Shown here piece after piece: positions 8,430 through 16,312 of a stretch of 47,848 nucleotides of DNA. The position numbers and the translations under genes are program-made. The notes beneath the pieces are model-generated. The model was not told the origin of the DNA and made no database searches. It was given only the letters and a program-made list of their open reading frames with translations. The DNA comes from M3007 sp041736625 (GTDB taxonomy: Bacteria > Bacteroidota > Bacteroidia > Chitinophagales > Saprospiraceae), in assembly GCA_041736625.1 (NCBI GenBank), contig JBGSTG010000114.1:1-47848 (forward strand), written 5' to 3'. The number at the start of each line of letters is the position of its first letter. The stretch's first letter is position 1.

Positions 8430-8517
8430 GACCTGTCAGGTTGAAATGAATCCCTTCCCCCTGATTTGTCCTTTGGGACAAATCAGGGGGAAGGGATTCA
8501 TTTCAACCTGACAGGTC
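8430..8517. repeat. Perfect 42-bp inverted repeat with 4-base loop
   Basis: Bases 8430-8471 are the exact reverse complement of 8476-8517; the loop is TTTG at 8472-8475. Each arm begins or ends with AACCTGACAGGT, itself almost palindromic. The element lies between the divergent aminotransferase (start 8402) and hydrolase (start 8570) genes, so it would be in or above both leaders. No transposase, and no target duplication that I can make out, accompanies it. It resembles a REP/MITE-like element or the footprint of one. Confidence 0.93.
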
Positions 8518-8569
8518 TGAACCCAAGCGTGGAAACCGGAGTTATACCCTCATCCAAATCCTCCTGTCC

Positions 8570-9502
8570 ATGTCCTTTTCCCACCTCCATCTTTTGCGCC
8601 TATGCCGCCGACTGGGCTATTCGGTCTGTTTTCTTTTGTTTGTTGCCATGGGTTTTTCTCAACTCGGGTGTTTCAGTTTCCGCACGCCGGATGCGGACTG
8701 GGATGCTCGTTTTGCAACCAGAGGGCAGGCGCTACCCCCGCGCTTCCTGGATGCAGTGGCGCCGGACGGGCGGCGCATCCACGCAGCGTACGTGTCGGCC
8801 GACCACAACCTGCCCCTCTTGGTGTTCGTACATGGGTCGCCGGGTTCGGCCGACAACTTCTGGACTTATCTGGCCGATACCAACCTCAGCAGGCGCGCAC
8901 GCATGGTGTCCATCGACCGCCCGGGCTTTGGCTACACCGAAGGTTTCGGCAAGGCCGAGCGATCGATACAGGCACAGGCTGCTGCGGTTAAGGCTGTGGT
9001 GGACTCGCTGGCGCCCGAACAGCCGGTGGTGCTGTTCGGCCACTCGCTTGGCGCACCGGTCATTGCCCGTTTTGCAATGGACTATCCGGGGTGTGCTGCC
9101 GGGCTGGTGCTCATCGGCGGCTCCGTCGATCCGACGCTGGAGCCGAACGCCTGGTGGGAGCCGGTTCTCGCCGCACCGCCCTTCCGCTGGATGCTGCCCC
9201 GGGCCTTTACCGCCAGCAACGACGAGATACGGGCGTTGGAAGACGAGTTGGAAGCCATGCAGCCTTTGTGGTCCGGTGTGCGCTGTCCAGTACTCCTCCT
9301 GCACGCCGTGAATGATCGTCTGGTACCGGTCGGCAACGTGGAATTTGTGCGGCGTATGCTGCCCGACTCCAACTGCGTGACCGCCTGGGTGTACCCCGAA
9401 GGCGACCATTTTTTTCTTTGGACGAAACCCGACAAGGTGCTCACGCCCTTGAATCAATTTTTGGATCGCCTGACGGTAGAGGAGGCATGGGTTAAAAATT
9501 AG
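8570..9502 (+). CDS. Alpha/beta hydrolase, membrane-anchored or lipoprotein
   Basis: The 310-residue protein has an N-terminal hydrophobic segment (about residues 16-34) ending at Cys34 (SQLGC), a possible but non-ideal lipobox. The alpha/beta hydrolase domain has the oxyanion motif HGSPGS at 89-93, the nucleophile elbow GHSLG with Ser159, a likely acid Asp249 (HAVNDRLVP) and His280 (EGDHFF), so the catalytic triad is complete. It is probably an envelope-located esterase or lipase-like enzyme; the substrate is unknown. The start is 50 bases after the long inverted repeat, and the next gene follows within about 45 bases. Confidence 0.87.
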   Translation: MSFSHLHLLRLCRRLGYSVCFLLFVAMGFSQLGCFSFRTPDADWDARFATRGQALPPRFLDAVAPDGRRIHAAYVSADHNLPLLVFVHGSPGSADNFWTYLADTNLSRRARMVSIDRPGFGYTEGFGKAERSIQAQAAAVKAVVDSLAPEQPVVLFGHSLGAPVIARFAMDYPGCAAGLVLIGGSVDPTLEPNAWWEPVLAAPPFRWMLPRAFTASNDEIRALEDELEAMQPLWSGVRCPVLLLHAVNDRLVPVGNVEFVRRMLPDSNCVTAWVYPEGDHFFLWTKPDKVLTPLNQFLDRLTVEEAWVKN

Positions 9503-9545
9503 CGCTATTTTGCAGCGTACTCGCGCCTTTTTGCAAAATAATTCC

Positions 9546-10790
9546 ATGTATTCCAGGGTATTTTTCGTCAAGATCGTTTTGCTGGCCCTATCCGGTGTGA
9601 TCGGTCTGCCCATTCAGGCCCAAAACGGATTTGTATTTTCAGAAAAGGCACAATACGCCGAGCTCCCCTTTGAATACATCAACCATTTCGTGCTGGTGCG
9701 GCTCCGGCTGAACCACACCTTGCCGGTAACTTTCCTGTTTGACACCGGGGCGGAAAGTACCGTGCTGACGCGGAGGGAGTTGAGCGACTTTTTGAATGTC
9801 CAGTATTCGCGACGCCTTCGTTTGCAGGGCTCAGACCTCAGTGACACGCTGGTGGCGCATCTGGCGCGAAACATCCGGTTGGATGCCGGCGAGTCCCTGG
9901 TCTCTGCCAATCAAGACGTGCTGGTGTTGGAGGAAGATTACTTCCGGTTCGACACCTACACGGGTGTTCCGGTTTACGGGATCCTGTCGGCGAATACCAT
10001 GTCCGATTATCTGGTAGAGATTGATTACGCCCGCCTGCGCATCCGGCTACACCGGCCGGGCCACTACGATCCTGCCCGCCATGGCTACACCGCTGTGCCC
10101 ATGACGGTGGAGCGCAACAAGCCCTATGTGCAGGCGCGCATTTCCGTGGTGCCCGATTCCACCGTGACGGTCAAGCTGTTGCTCGACACCGGCGCTGCGC
10201 TCCCGTTGTTACTTTTTTACAACACCCACCCTTTGCTGGCGCCCCCGGCGCAAACGGTTCCGAGCCGCATTGCCATGGGCATTGGCGGTTATCTGGAGGG
10301 GTACACCGGACGGATCACCCGGCTCTCTGTAGGGCCCTTCGAGCAGCAGGCAGTGATCACTTACTTTCAGCAAATTGACACGTCTTTTTGGCGGGAACAC
10401 CTAAACGACCGGAATGGACTAATCGGCAACCTCGTTTTCCGGCACTTCCACGTGATTTTCGATTACCAAGGTAAAACACTTTGGCTCAAACCTTCGCGTA
10501 GTTACGACGAGCCCTACCGGTTTGACCGCAGCGGTTTGTATCTGGTGGCCATCGGCGACGCCGACAACGGCCAGTGGGTACAGTTTGTAGTGCCGGGTTC
10601 TCCAGGCGCTGAAGCCGGCATTGTGCGGGGCGACGTCCTGCTGAAGGCGGGCAACCGGAAAGCAACCTCCGAAAACCTGACAGCGATCAACAGGCTCTTC
10701 CAGCAAAAACCTGGAAAGCGCGTACCGCTGCTGTTGCGTCGCAACGGCGAAGAACTGAAAAAGGAGATTGTGCTTCGGGATCTGTTGTAA
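9546..10790 (+). CDS. Periplasmic retropepsin-like aspartic protease with PDZ domain
   Basis: The protein of about 414 residues starts with a signal peptide (MYSRVFFVKIVLLALSG, cleavage near AQA-Q). It has two pepsin-type motifs: FLFDTGAES with Asp66 and LLLDTGAAL with Asp214, the pattern of tandem retropepsin-like repeats in one chain, which could form an intramolecular dimer. Residues about 325-414 form a PDZ domain (GSPGAEAGIVRGDVLLKAG). This architecture is known as an aspartyl protease/PDZ family in Bacteroidota, with few characterised members. The upstream in-frame ATG at 9510 is less likely: a TATTTTG element at 9505-9511 would place transcription start after it. Confidence 0.86.
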   Translation: MYSRVFFVKIVLLALSGVIGLPIQAQNGFVFSEKAQYAELPFEYINHFVLVRLRLNHTLPVTFLFDTGAESTVLTRRELSDFLNVQYSRRLRLQGSDLSDTLVAHLARNIRLDAGESLVSANQDVLVLEEDYFRFDTYTGVPVYGILSANTMSDYLVEIDYARLRIRLHRPGHYDPARHGYTAVPMTVERNKPYVQARISVVPDSTVTVKLLLDTGAALPLLLFYNTHPLLAPPAQTVPSRIAMGIGGYLEGYTGRITRLSVGPFEQQAVITYFQQIDTSFWREHLNDRNGLIGNLVFRHFHVIFDYQGKTLWLKPSRSYDEPYRFDRSGLYLVAIGDADNGQWVQFVVPGSPGAEAGIVRGDVLLKAGNRKATSENLTAINRLFQQKPGKRVPLLLRRNGEELKKEIVLRDLL

Positions 10791-10801
10791 CGGCAGACGG
10801 T

Positions 10802-12040
10802 TTATTCGTACCGAAGCGCCTCGATCGGGTCCAGTTGAGCCGCTTTCATCGCCGGGTAGAAGCCCGAAACCACGCCTACCAGCACGCACAGGGTAAGGCC
10901 CAGGAACATCCACCCCCAGGGCACCAGAAAGCTGCCGCCGAGCAAAGGAGTAACGATGTTGCCCACCAGAATGCCCAGTACAATGCCCAGCGCGCCCCCC
11001 ATCAGGCAAATGATCACCGCTTCGGCCAGAAACTGGATGAGGATGTTGCGGCGGGTGGCGCCCAGGGCTTTGTAGATGCCGATCTCGCGTGTGCGCTCCG
11101 TGACGCTCACCAACATGATGTTCATCAGGCCGATAGCGGCGCCCAAGAGGGTCATGAGTCCGATGGCGATGGTGGCCAGGCGCAGGTTGGTGGTGTTATC
11201 CTTGAGAAGGGTGACCAGGCTGTTGGAGGTCATCATTTCAAAATCGTTGTCCTGGCCGGGACGCAAGCGGCGGACCACGCGAAACAGGCCTGTGGCTTCC
11301 GATTGGGCGGCGTCCATGTCCAGAGGGTCGTTCACGGCCACGATCATCTCAAAATTGGTGTTTTCAGTGCCGTAAAGGGCTTTCACGTTGAGGAGAGGGG
11401 CATACACCGCGCGGTCTTCCGAACTGCCCATGGTAGAACCTTTGCTTTTGAGTACGCCAATGACGCGGTAGCGGGTGTTGTTCACCGAGATCATTTGGTC
11501 GAGCGCTTTTTCGGGCTTGTCGTTGAAGAGGATTTTGGCCATTTCGCGCCCGATGATGGCCTTAGGCTGACCGTCTTCCACTTCCATTTTGGTGAAGTTC
11601 CGGCCGGTTTCCAGATCCAGTTTTTTAACGTCGAGGTAATGCTCGTCTACGCCTACGAGCACCACATTGGGGTTGCTTTTTTCGTTGTTGTGCTTAACGG
11701 TGGCCAGGCTGTTGCCCGTAAACGAGATGGTGACGACCGCCGGAAAGTTGAACCGCTCCTTGAAGTCCACGGCCTGGTCAAAACTGATGGGATCGCCGGC
11801 CTTCTCCCGGCGCCCGTGCCTGTTGCTTTGCACCGCTCCCCATTTGCGTTCGATGGTGAAGGTATTGGCGCCAAGGCCGGACAGGTTGTCGGTCAGTGAG
11901 TAGGCAATGGCGTCGATAGCCGTCAGGATACCCACCAGCGCCATGATGCCGAAGGCGATGATGAGCAAGGTAAGCACCGCGCGGAGCAGGTTGGCGCGGA
12001 TGTTCTGAAAGGCTTGGGCGAGAATTTCGGTAAAAGGCAT
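10802..12040 (-). CDS. ABC transporter permease, MacB/FtsX family
   Basis: The product of about 412 residues has the MacB topology: one membrane helix near residues 20-42, a large periplasmic core domain (about 45-280, with NTFTIERKWG and GVDEHYLDV), then three helices with the FtsX-type RTREIGIYKALGATRRNIL motif before the last two. It ends PIEALRYE, the family's usual end. Partner ATPase and membrane-fusion genes are not adjacent, so it must pair with proteins encoded elsewhere. A perfect TATATTTG at 12065-12072 supports this start over the in-frame ATG at 12067. It converges with the protease gene, 11 bases apart. Confidence 0.9.
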   Translation of the reverse strand: MPFTEILAQAFQNIRANLLRAVLTLLIIAFGIMALVGILTAIDAIAYSLTDNLSGLGANTFTIERKWGAVQSNRHGRREKAGDPISFDQAVDFKERFNFPAVVTISFTGNSLATVKHNNEKSNPNVVLVGVDEHYLDVKKLDLETGRNFTKMEVEDGQPKAIIGREMAKILFNDKPEKALDQMISVNNTRYRVIGVLKSKGSTMGSSEDRAVYAPLLNVKALYGTENTNFEMIVAVNDPLDMDAAQSEATGLFRVVRRLRPGQDNDFEMMTSNSLVTLLKDNTTNLRLATIAIGLMTLLGAAIGLMNIMLVSVTERTREIGIYKALGATRRNILIQFLAEAVIICLMGGALGIVLGILVGNIVTPLLGGSFLVPWGWMFLGLTLCVLVGVVSGFYPAMKAAQLDPIEALRYE

Positions 12041-12064
12041 GTAGGGCGACCGGTCTGTTACTGA

Positions 12065-12072
12065 CAAATATA
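12065..12072 (-). promoter_or_regulatory. -7 promoter element TATATTTG before MacB-like permease
   Basis: Perfect TAnnTTTG match on the minus strand, 24 bases before the preferred ATG at 12040. It overlaps the longer alternative start at 12067, which argues against that start. Confidence 0.6.
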
Positions 12073-12156
12073 GGACACAGTCGCCCAGACGAGGTATAGT
12101 TTTAGAGGTAGGGCCCTTTTTTCTCGATCAATGGAGGTGAATGCAGGATGCAGCGG

Positions 12157-12855
12157 TCACTCGTTCAGCCGCCAGTCGTAGTCCAGGTAGTCCACCGCCG
12201 CGTTGGTGTTGACGGTTTTTCCCGAATATTTAGCCAGAAAAGCGGGCAGGCTTCCGAAGTCCTCAGCGTACCACTCGAATATTTTACTCACCTGCACGCG
12301 CTCGGCGCTCAGGGTGTTGGCGTTGGGGTCGTTCAGGAATCGGCGCGTGCGTTCGGTGAGGGCTTTATCGAGGTTGGCAGCGGTGAAGGCGCGGTTGTAC
12401 AGGGGTGGGCACGATTTGGCGGCGCAGTTCAGGGCAAAGTGGATGCGGGGGTCTTTGAACTGGGGGCGAATGATCTCGTTTTCGATCTGGTTGAGGCTGT
12501 ATTTCTTGCCACCGAGTTCGAAGCGGCGGACGTCCCAAGGTTTCCCGCCGTCGAGCGCAGTGATGCTGGATAGCGGGTAGTTGTCGATGATGAGCTTGAC
12601 GGTGAACGCGTTGTATGCGTTGATCCAGTATGCCAATCTATCGGCGCGCGTCCAGGCATCGCGGGGCGTTTCGGCCGCCAGCGTTTTCAGGTATGCCTCC
12701 AGGGCGGACTTGTCGGCCTTAAACATTTTGTAATTAACCTTACCGGAAACAGTCACATATTTTTGCAACATGTCATTCCAGTCGTCGTGACTGGGCTGGG
12801 CCAGCGTGGCCAGGGGTAACAGCAGGGCAAAGAGGATGGTTTTGAGCGTTTTCAT
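12157..12855 (-). CDS. DUF547 domain secreted protein
   Basis: The protein of about 232 residues has a signal peptide (MKTLKTILFALLLPLATLAQ) and a DUF547 domain. Recognisable pieces are RLAYWINAYNAFTVKLI, then PWDVRRFELGGKKYSLNQIENEIIRP and the conserved IHFALNCAAKSCPPL with a Cys-Ala-Ala-Lys-Ser-Cys motif. DUF547 has a distant papain-like fold, but no activity is established. It is probably periplasmic. A second ATG two codons upstream (12861) is equally possible. The gene is divergent from gldA and lies ahead of the MacB-like permease on the same strand. Confidence 0.88.
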   Translation of the reverse strand: MKTLKTILFALLLPLATLAQPSHDDWNDMLQKYVTVSGKVNYKMFKADKSALEAYLKTLAAETPRDAWTRADRLAYWINAYNAFTVKLIIDNYPLSSITALDGGKPWDVRRFELGGKKYSLNQIENEIIRPQFKDPRIHFALNCAAKSCPPLYNRAFTAANLDKALTERTRRFLNDPNANTLSAERVQVSKIFEWYAEDFGSLPAFLAKYSGKTVNTNAAVDYLDYDWRLNE

Positions 12856-12951
12856 AAGCATAGATTTGACAGATAAACGATCAAACGGCCGGTTTCGGTT
12901 TACGAAATGGTGTTAAGAAGAGCCAAATGTTCCAAAGCCGACACAGCTGCG

Positions 12952-12959
12952 TATCTTTG
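12952..12959 (+). promoter_or_regulatory. -7 promoter element TATCTTTG before gldA
   Basis: Perfect TAnnTTTG match, 19 bases before the gldA ATG at 12979. It shows that the longer open frame beginning at 12907 starts upstream of the likely transcript. Confidence 0.6.
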
Positions 12960-12978
12960 CCTGCCTTTCGAAACGCTT

Positions 12979-13884
12979 ATGTCGGTTACTGTTCAGCAAC
13001 TTACCAAAATATACGGCGAGCAACGCGCCGTGGACAATCTCAGTTTCTCCGCCTCCAAGGGCGAAGTGCTGGGTTTTCTGGGCCCCAACGGCGCAGGGAA
13101 GTCCACCACCATGAAGATCATTACCGGCTACCTGCCTCAGTCGGAGGGACGGGTGATGGTTTGCGGGTTCGACGTCCGGGACAACAGCATGGAAGCCCGC
13201 GCCCGCATCGGCTACCTGCCCGAGAACAATCCGCTGTACCGCGACATGTACGTGCAGGAGTACCTCCAATTCACCGGTCGCGTGCACGGGCTGCGGGAGC
13301 TGCCCCGACGCATCGACACCATGATCGAGCGCACCGGGCTGGGCAGCCACCGGCACAAGCACATCGGCGCCCTGTCCAAAGGCTACCGCCAGCGCGTGGG
13401 CCTGGCGCAGGCCATGCTGCACGACCCGGAGGTGCTTATCCTCGACGAGCCCACCTCGGGCCTGGACCCCAACCAGATCGTTGAGATCCGCGCCCTGATC
13501 AAGGCCTTGGGGCAAGAGAAAACGGTCATCCTCTCCACCCACATTCTGCGCGAAGTGGAAGCGGTGTGCGACCGTGCCGTAATCATCAACAAAGGCCGCC
13601 TGGTGGCCGACTCGCCTATCAGCGAGCTGCAAAGCCGCTTCAGCCCCCAAAACCGGGTAACTGTCGGTTTTGACCGCCCGGTACCGGCCACCGACCTGAA
13701 AAAGATCAGCGGCGTAAGCTCGGTGGAACCGTTGGGCGACAATCGCTTCCTCCTGCTTTCGCCCCAGCAGGAGGACGTTCGGCCGGCCGTGTTCGCACAC
13801 GCTGTCGCCCAAAAACTGGTTTTACTCGAACTGCATCAGGACGTGTATTCCGTAGAAGATGTTTTTCAGCAGCTCACCAAATAA
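12979..13884 (+). CDS. gldA: Gliding motility ABC transporter ATP-binding protein GldA
   Basis: This 301-residue ABC ATPase has Walker A GPNGAGKST at 35-43, a Q-loop region with IGYLPENNPLYRDMYVQEYL, signature LSKGYRQR, Walker B LILDEPTSGLDPNQ and switch His in STHIL. The LPENNPLY and MYVQEYL stretch is characteristic of GldA. With GldF it forms the Gld ABC transporter known from Flavobacterium gliding; its substrate is not established. It is followed nine bases later by gldF. Start chosen at the ATG after the TATCTTTG element. Confidence 0.92.
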   Translation: MSVTVQQLTKIYGEQRAVDNLSFSASKGEVLGFLGPNGAGKSTTMKIITGYLPQSEGRVMVCGFDVRDNSMEARARIGYLPENNPLYRDMYVQEYLQFTGRVHGLRELPRRIDTMIERTGLGSHRHKHIGALSKGYRQRVGLAQAMLHDPEVLILDEPTSGLDPNQIVEIRALIKALGQEKTVILSTHILREVEAVCDRAVIINKGRLVADSPISELQSRFSPQNRVTVGFDRPVPATDLKKISGVSSVEPLGDNRFLLLSPQQEDVRPAVFAHAVAQKLVLLELHQDVYSVEDVFQQLTK

Positions 13885-13893
13885 ACGCAGCCG

Positions 13894-14625
13894 ATGTTTG
13901 CCATTTTCCTGAAAGAGATCAACGCGTTTTTCTCCTCCCTCATCGGGTACATTGTGATCGGCGCTTTTCTGGTGCTCATGGGTTTACTCACCTGGTTTTT
14001 TCCCGATTTCAGCGTGCTGGACAACAACTACGCCAACCTGGACGTGCTGTTTGACATCGCGCCCATGGTGTTCCTGTTCCTTATCCCGGCGGTGACCATG
14101 CGCAGCTTTTCGGAAGAGAACCAGACGGGTACGCTGGAGCTGTTGGTGACCCGCCCTTTGAGCGACTGGCAGATCGTGACCGGCAAGTACCTGGCAGCGC
14201 TGGTGCTGGTCGTGTTTGCCTTGCTGCCCACCGTGCTATACTACATTACGGTGTACGTGTTGGGCGCGCCAGCCGGCAACCTCGACTCTGGCGGCATCCT
14301 GGGCTCGTACATCGGCCTGCTATTCCTGGCCGGCGCCTTTGCCGCCATCGGTTTGTTTTCCTCTTCGCTCACCAACAACCAGATCGTGGCCTTCCTTATG
14401 GCCACCTTTTTGTGTTTTACGGTGTACATCGCCTTCGATTTCCTGAGTCGCCTGCCCATTTTTTTCGGGAAAACAGACGGCCTCGTGCAATCCATCGGCA
14501 TGCAATACCACTACGACTCCCTGAGCCGCGGGGTGATCGACACACGCGACGTGGTGTACTTCCTGTCTGTCATCGGGGTGTTTCTGGCGGCTACGGTGTT
14601 GTCACTGGGGCGGCGGAAGTGGTAA
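13894..14625 (+). CDS. gldF: Gliding motility ABC transporter permease GldF
   Basis: This 243-residue ABC-2 type permease has six predicted helices. The start MFAIFLKEINAFFSSLIGYIVIG and the EENQTGTLELLVTRPLSDWQIV stretch are typical of GldF. It would pair with the GldA ATPase encoded nine bases upstream. In most gliding Bacteroidota gldF is followed by gldG, encoding the large extracytoplasmic partner; here the next gene is a convergent OmpA-family gene nine bases away, so gldG is absent from this locus. Confidence 0.92.
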   Translation: MFAIFLKEINAFFSSLIGYIVIGAFLVLMGLLTWFFPDFSVLDNNYANLDVLFDIAPMVFLFLIPAVTMRSFSEENQTGTLELLVTRPLSDWQIVTGKYLAALVLVVFALLPTVLYYITVYVLGAPAGNLDSGGILGSYIGLLFLAGAFAAIGLFSSSLTNNQIVAFLMATFLCFTVYIAFDFLSRLPIFFGKTDGLVQSIGMQYHYDSLSRGVIDTRDVVYFLSVIGVFLAATVLSLGRRKW

Positions 14626-14634
14626 TTTGTAACA

Positions 14635-15375
14635 TCACTTCATGTCCGCCAAAGGCGTAGCCATGCCCTCGTCTACCATCATAAGTTCCACGCGCCGGTT
14701 CCAGGCCTGGTTTTCCTTGATTTCCTTGCCGGTGAAGGGATCGGTGTTGGGCGCTACGGGCTTGGATTCGCCGAATACTTTGATGTACATCCTGTCGGCT
14801 TTTACACCTTTGCCGATCAGGTAGTTGCGTACCACGCGCGAGCGGGTGGCGGAGAGTTCCAGATTGGCCTGGGCGTCGCCGTTGCCGTCGGAGTGGCCCA
14901 GGATGTTGAGGCGGGCGGTCGGGTTGGTTTTCATCTCCTCGGCAATGCCGGTGAGGAGGGTTTTGGCGTCGTCGTTCAGGCTGATCTTGCCGGCGTCGAA
15001 ATACACGCTGTTCTGCTGGGTTTTTCGGTCTGGCTGCATGAATATGGCCCCGTCGCCCTTGAAGTAGGGACAATTATCGCCGCAGAGCAGGCGCTGCACC
15101 TGCAAGTCCACGATGGTGGCAAAGGGGAACCCTTTTTCAACGAGTTGTTGCTGCAGTTTTTCTGCCTCTTCGCGGGTGTGGAAGGAGCCGACAAAATACC
15201 GGTTCATGCCCATCTGGTCGGTGTTCAGCACGGCATTAAACACGCCGCGGTCTTCGAAGTAAGACTTGGGAACAGGTTCAAAAAAGGCGGCGGCCTGTAC
15301 GCGAAAATCCTGGGCAAGCAGCGAAAGCGAAGCCGGGAGGGCAATGGCAAGAACGAAAATCAATTTGTGCAACAT
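14635..15375 (-). CDS. OmpA-family peptidoglycan-binding protein with SPOR-like N-terminal region
   Basis: The 246-residue protein has a signal peptide (cleavage near LLAQ) and two domains. Residues about 22-95 resemble a SPOR domain (FRVQAAAFFEP, GMNRYFVGSFHTREEAEKLQQQL), and residues about 120-235 are an OmpA C-terminal domain with LNILGHSDGNGDAQANLELSATRS, which binds meso-diaminopimelate of peptidoglycan. No N-terminal beta-barrel is present, so it is a periplasmic or lipid-free wall-binding protein. A TATCTTTG element lies at 15441-15448. It converges on gldF with nine bases between the stops. Confidence 0.9.
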   Translation of the reverse strand: MLHKLIFVLAIALPASLSLLAQDFRVQAAAFFEPVPKSYFEDRGVFNAVLNTDQMGMNRYFVGSFHTREEAEKLQQQLVEKGFPFATIVDLQVQRLLCGDNCPYFKGDGAIFMQPDRKTQQNSVYFDAGKISLNDDAKTLLTGIAEEMKTNPTARLNILGHSDGNGDAQANLELSATRSRVVRNYLIGKGVKADRMYIKVFGESKPVAPNTDPFTGKEIKENQAWNRRVELMMVDEGMATPLADMK

Positions 15376-15440
15376 GGGGGTTCAGACGCGGTTTAGTGTA
15401 CCTACGGGAAACCGGCGGTCAGTCGGATTAAATTAAAAAG

Positions 15441-15448
15441 CAAAGATA
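15441..15448 (-). promoter_or_regulatory. -7 promoter element TATCTTTG before the OmpA-family gene
   Basis: Perfect TAnnTTTG on the minus strand, giving a leader of about 60 bases. A second CATCTTTG lies at 15461-15468, one mismatch from the consensus. Confidence 0.5.
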
Positions 15449-15482
15449 CCCTGTTTGGGGCAAAGATGCGCGACAAATGTCG

Positions 15483-16169
15483 TCAGTCAATCAATATAAA
15501 ATTGACGCTGTCTATGATGCGCGCTGCCGTGTCGCCCGGGCACTGCACCTTGATGTCTGAAAAGACCAGCGACGTACCGGCCGTGTTGTCGTTAATCAGG
15601 TTGATCAGGTCTTGGGTAAAGGTGGCCCCCTGGACCGCCAATACGATGGGGTCGGCCATTTGGGGAATGACGGTGGCTTTGTAGCCCTTCACGATGCATT
15701 CGCCCGGCCCCTCATAGCCTGGGAGTGCAGCCGCCAGGCTGGGCGACCGGAGAAGGTCGGCGTGGGTGATGCGCCCCCCCTGGGCGTTGCCCACCACTGG
15801 CGTGGCGTCGGGAATGCGCTTGACGCGGTAGGTGCGTTTTCCGATGAGCATGTCGCGGTGGTAAACCTCCAGATAGGTGGTGCCGGGCGCCGTCATGCGG
15901 GCCACGTACCGGTTGTCGCCCAAGTACTCTACAGTGCCTTTGTCTGTGAACCGCACTTGCAGATCGCCCGAAGAAAGACCCTCTGCCAGAATAGCCAGCG
16001 GGTTATCCACTCCAATGTACAAAACGTTCATTTTCAACGGCTCAATGACCACGGTGAAGGGTTCGTCGACTGAGACGCCGCTTTCAACCTGGGCAAACGC
16101 AGGCGCGGCCGGGAGGAAGACAAAAGCACTGAAAATAATGGCCAAATGGATGCGGGACAGATGTTTCAT
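15483..16169 (-). CDS. Stand-alone GldM C-terminal-domain protein
   Basis: The 228-residue protein consists of a signal peptide (residues 1-27) and two domains that match the third and fourth periplasmic domains of the T9SS motor protein GldM. Hallmarks are KMNVLYIGVDNP at 46-57, the hinge RVKRIPDATP at about 115-124, a GGRI segment, GYKATVI, and the terminal CPGDTAARIIDSVNFIL. The GldM transmembrane helix and first two periplasmic domains (roughly 300 residues) are missing, so it would be a free periplasmic protein. Such a protein could bind GldK/GldN-type partners or other GldM-binding lipoproteins without the motor. Assignment is by motif memory, not by search. Confidence 0.85.
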   Translation of the reverse strand: MKHLSRIHLAIIFSAFVFLPAAPAFAQVESGVSVDEPFTVVIEPLKMNVLYIGVDNPLAILAEGLSSGDLQVRFTDKGTVEYLGDNRYVARMTAPGTTYLEVYHRDMLIGKRTYRVKRIPDATPVVGNAQGGRITHADLLRSPSLAAALPGYEGPGECIVKGYKATVIPQMADPIVLAVQGATFTQDLINLINDNTAGTSLVFSDIKVQCPGDTAARIIDSVNFILID

Positions 16170-16276
16170 ATTTGTTTAAATTAAATAAAAAAACGGCAAC
16201 AACCGTGCGAATGCATGGTTTCGTTTTAAATTTCACTAAAAAAACAGGGTTAATTTCGGGTTACAAATTAACCATG

Positions 16277-16284
16277 TATTTTTG
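16277..16284 (+). promoter_or_regulatory. -7 promoter element TATTTTTG before DUF1460 gene
   Basis: Perfect TAnnTTTG, 28 bases before the ATG at 16313. Confidence 0.5.
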
Positions 16285-16312
16285 TTATGTCTTTCGGCGT
16301 TTGAATATCATT

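Noticed and set aside
8430..8517. Insertion sequence
   Set aside because: There is no transposase frame and only four bases between the arms; a MITE/REP-like origin is possible but not an autonomous element.
9510..9545. Earlier start for the retropepsin-PDZ protein
   Set aside because: It overlaps the TATTTTG promoter-like element and would place extra residues ahead of an otherwise normal signal peptide.
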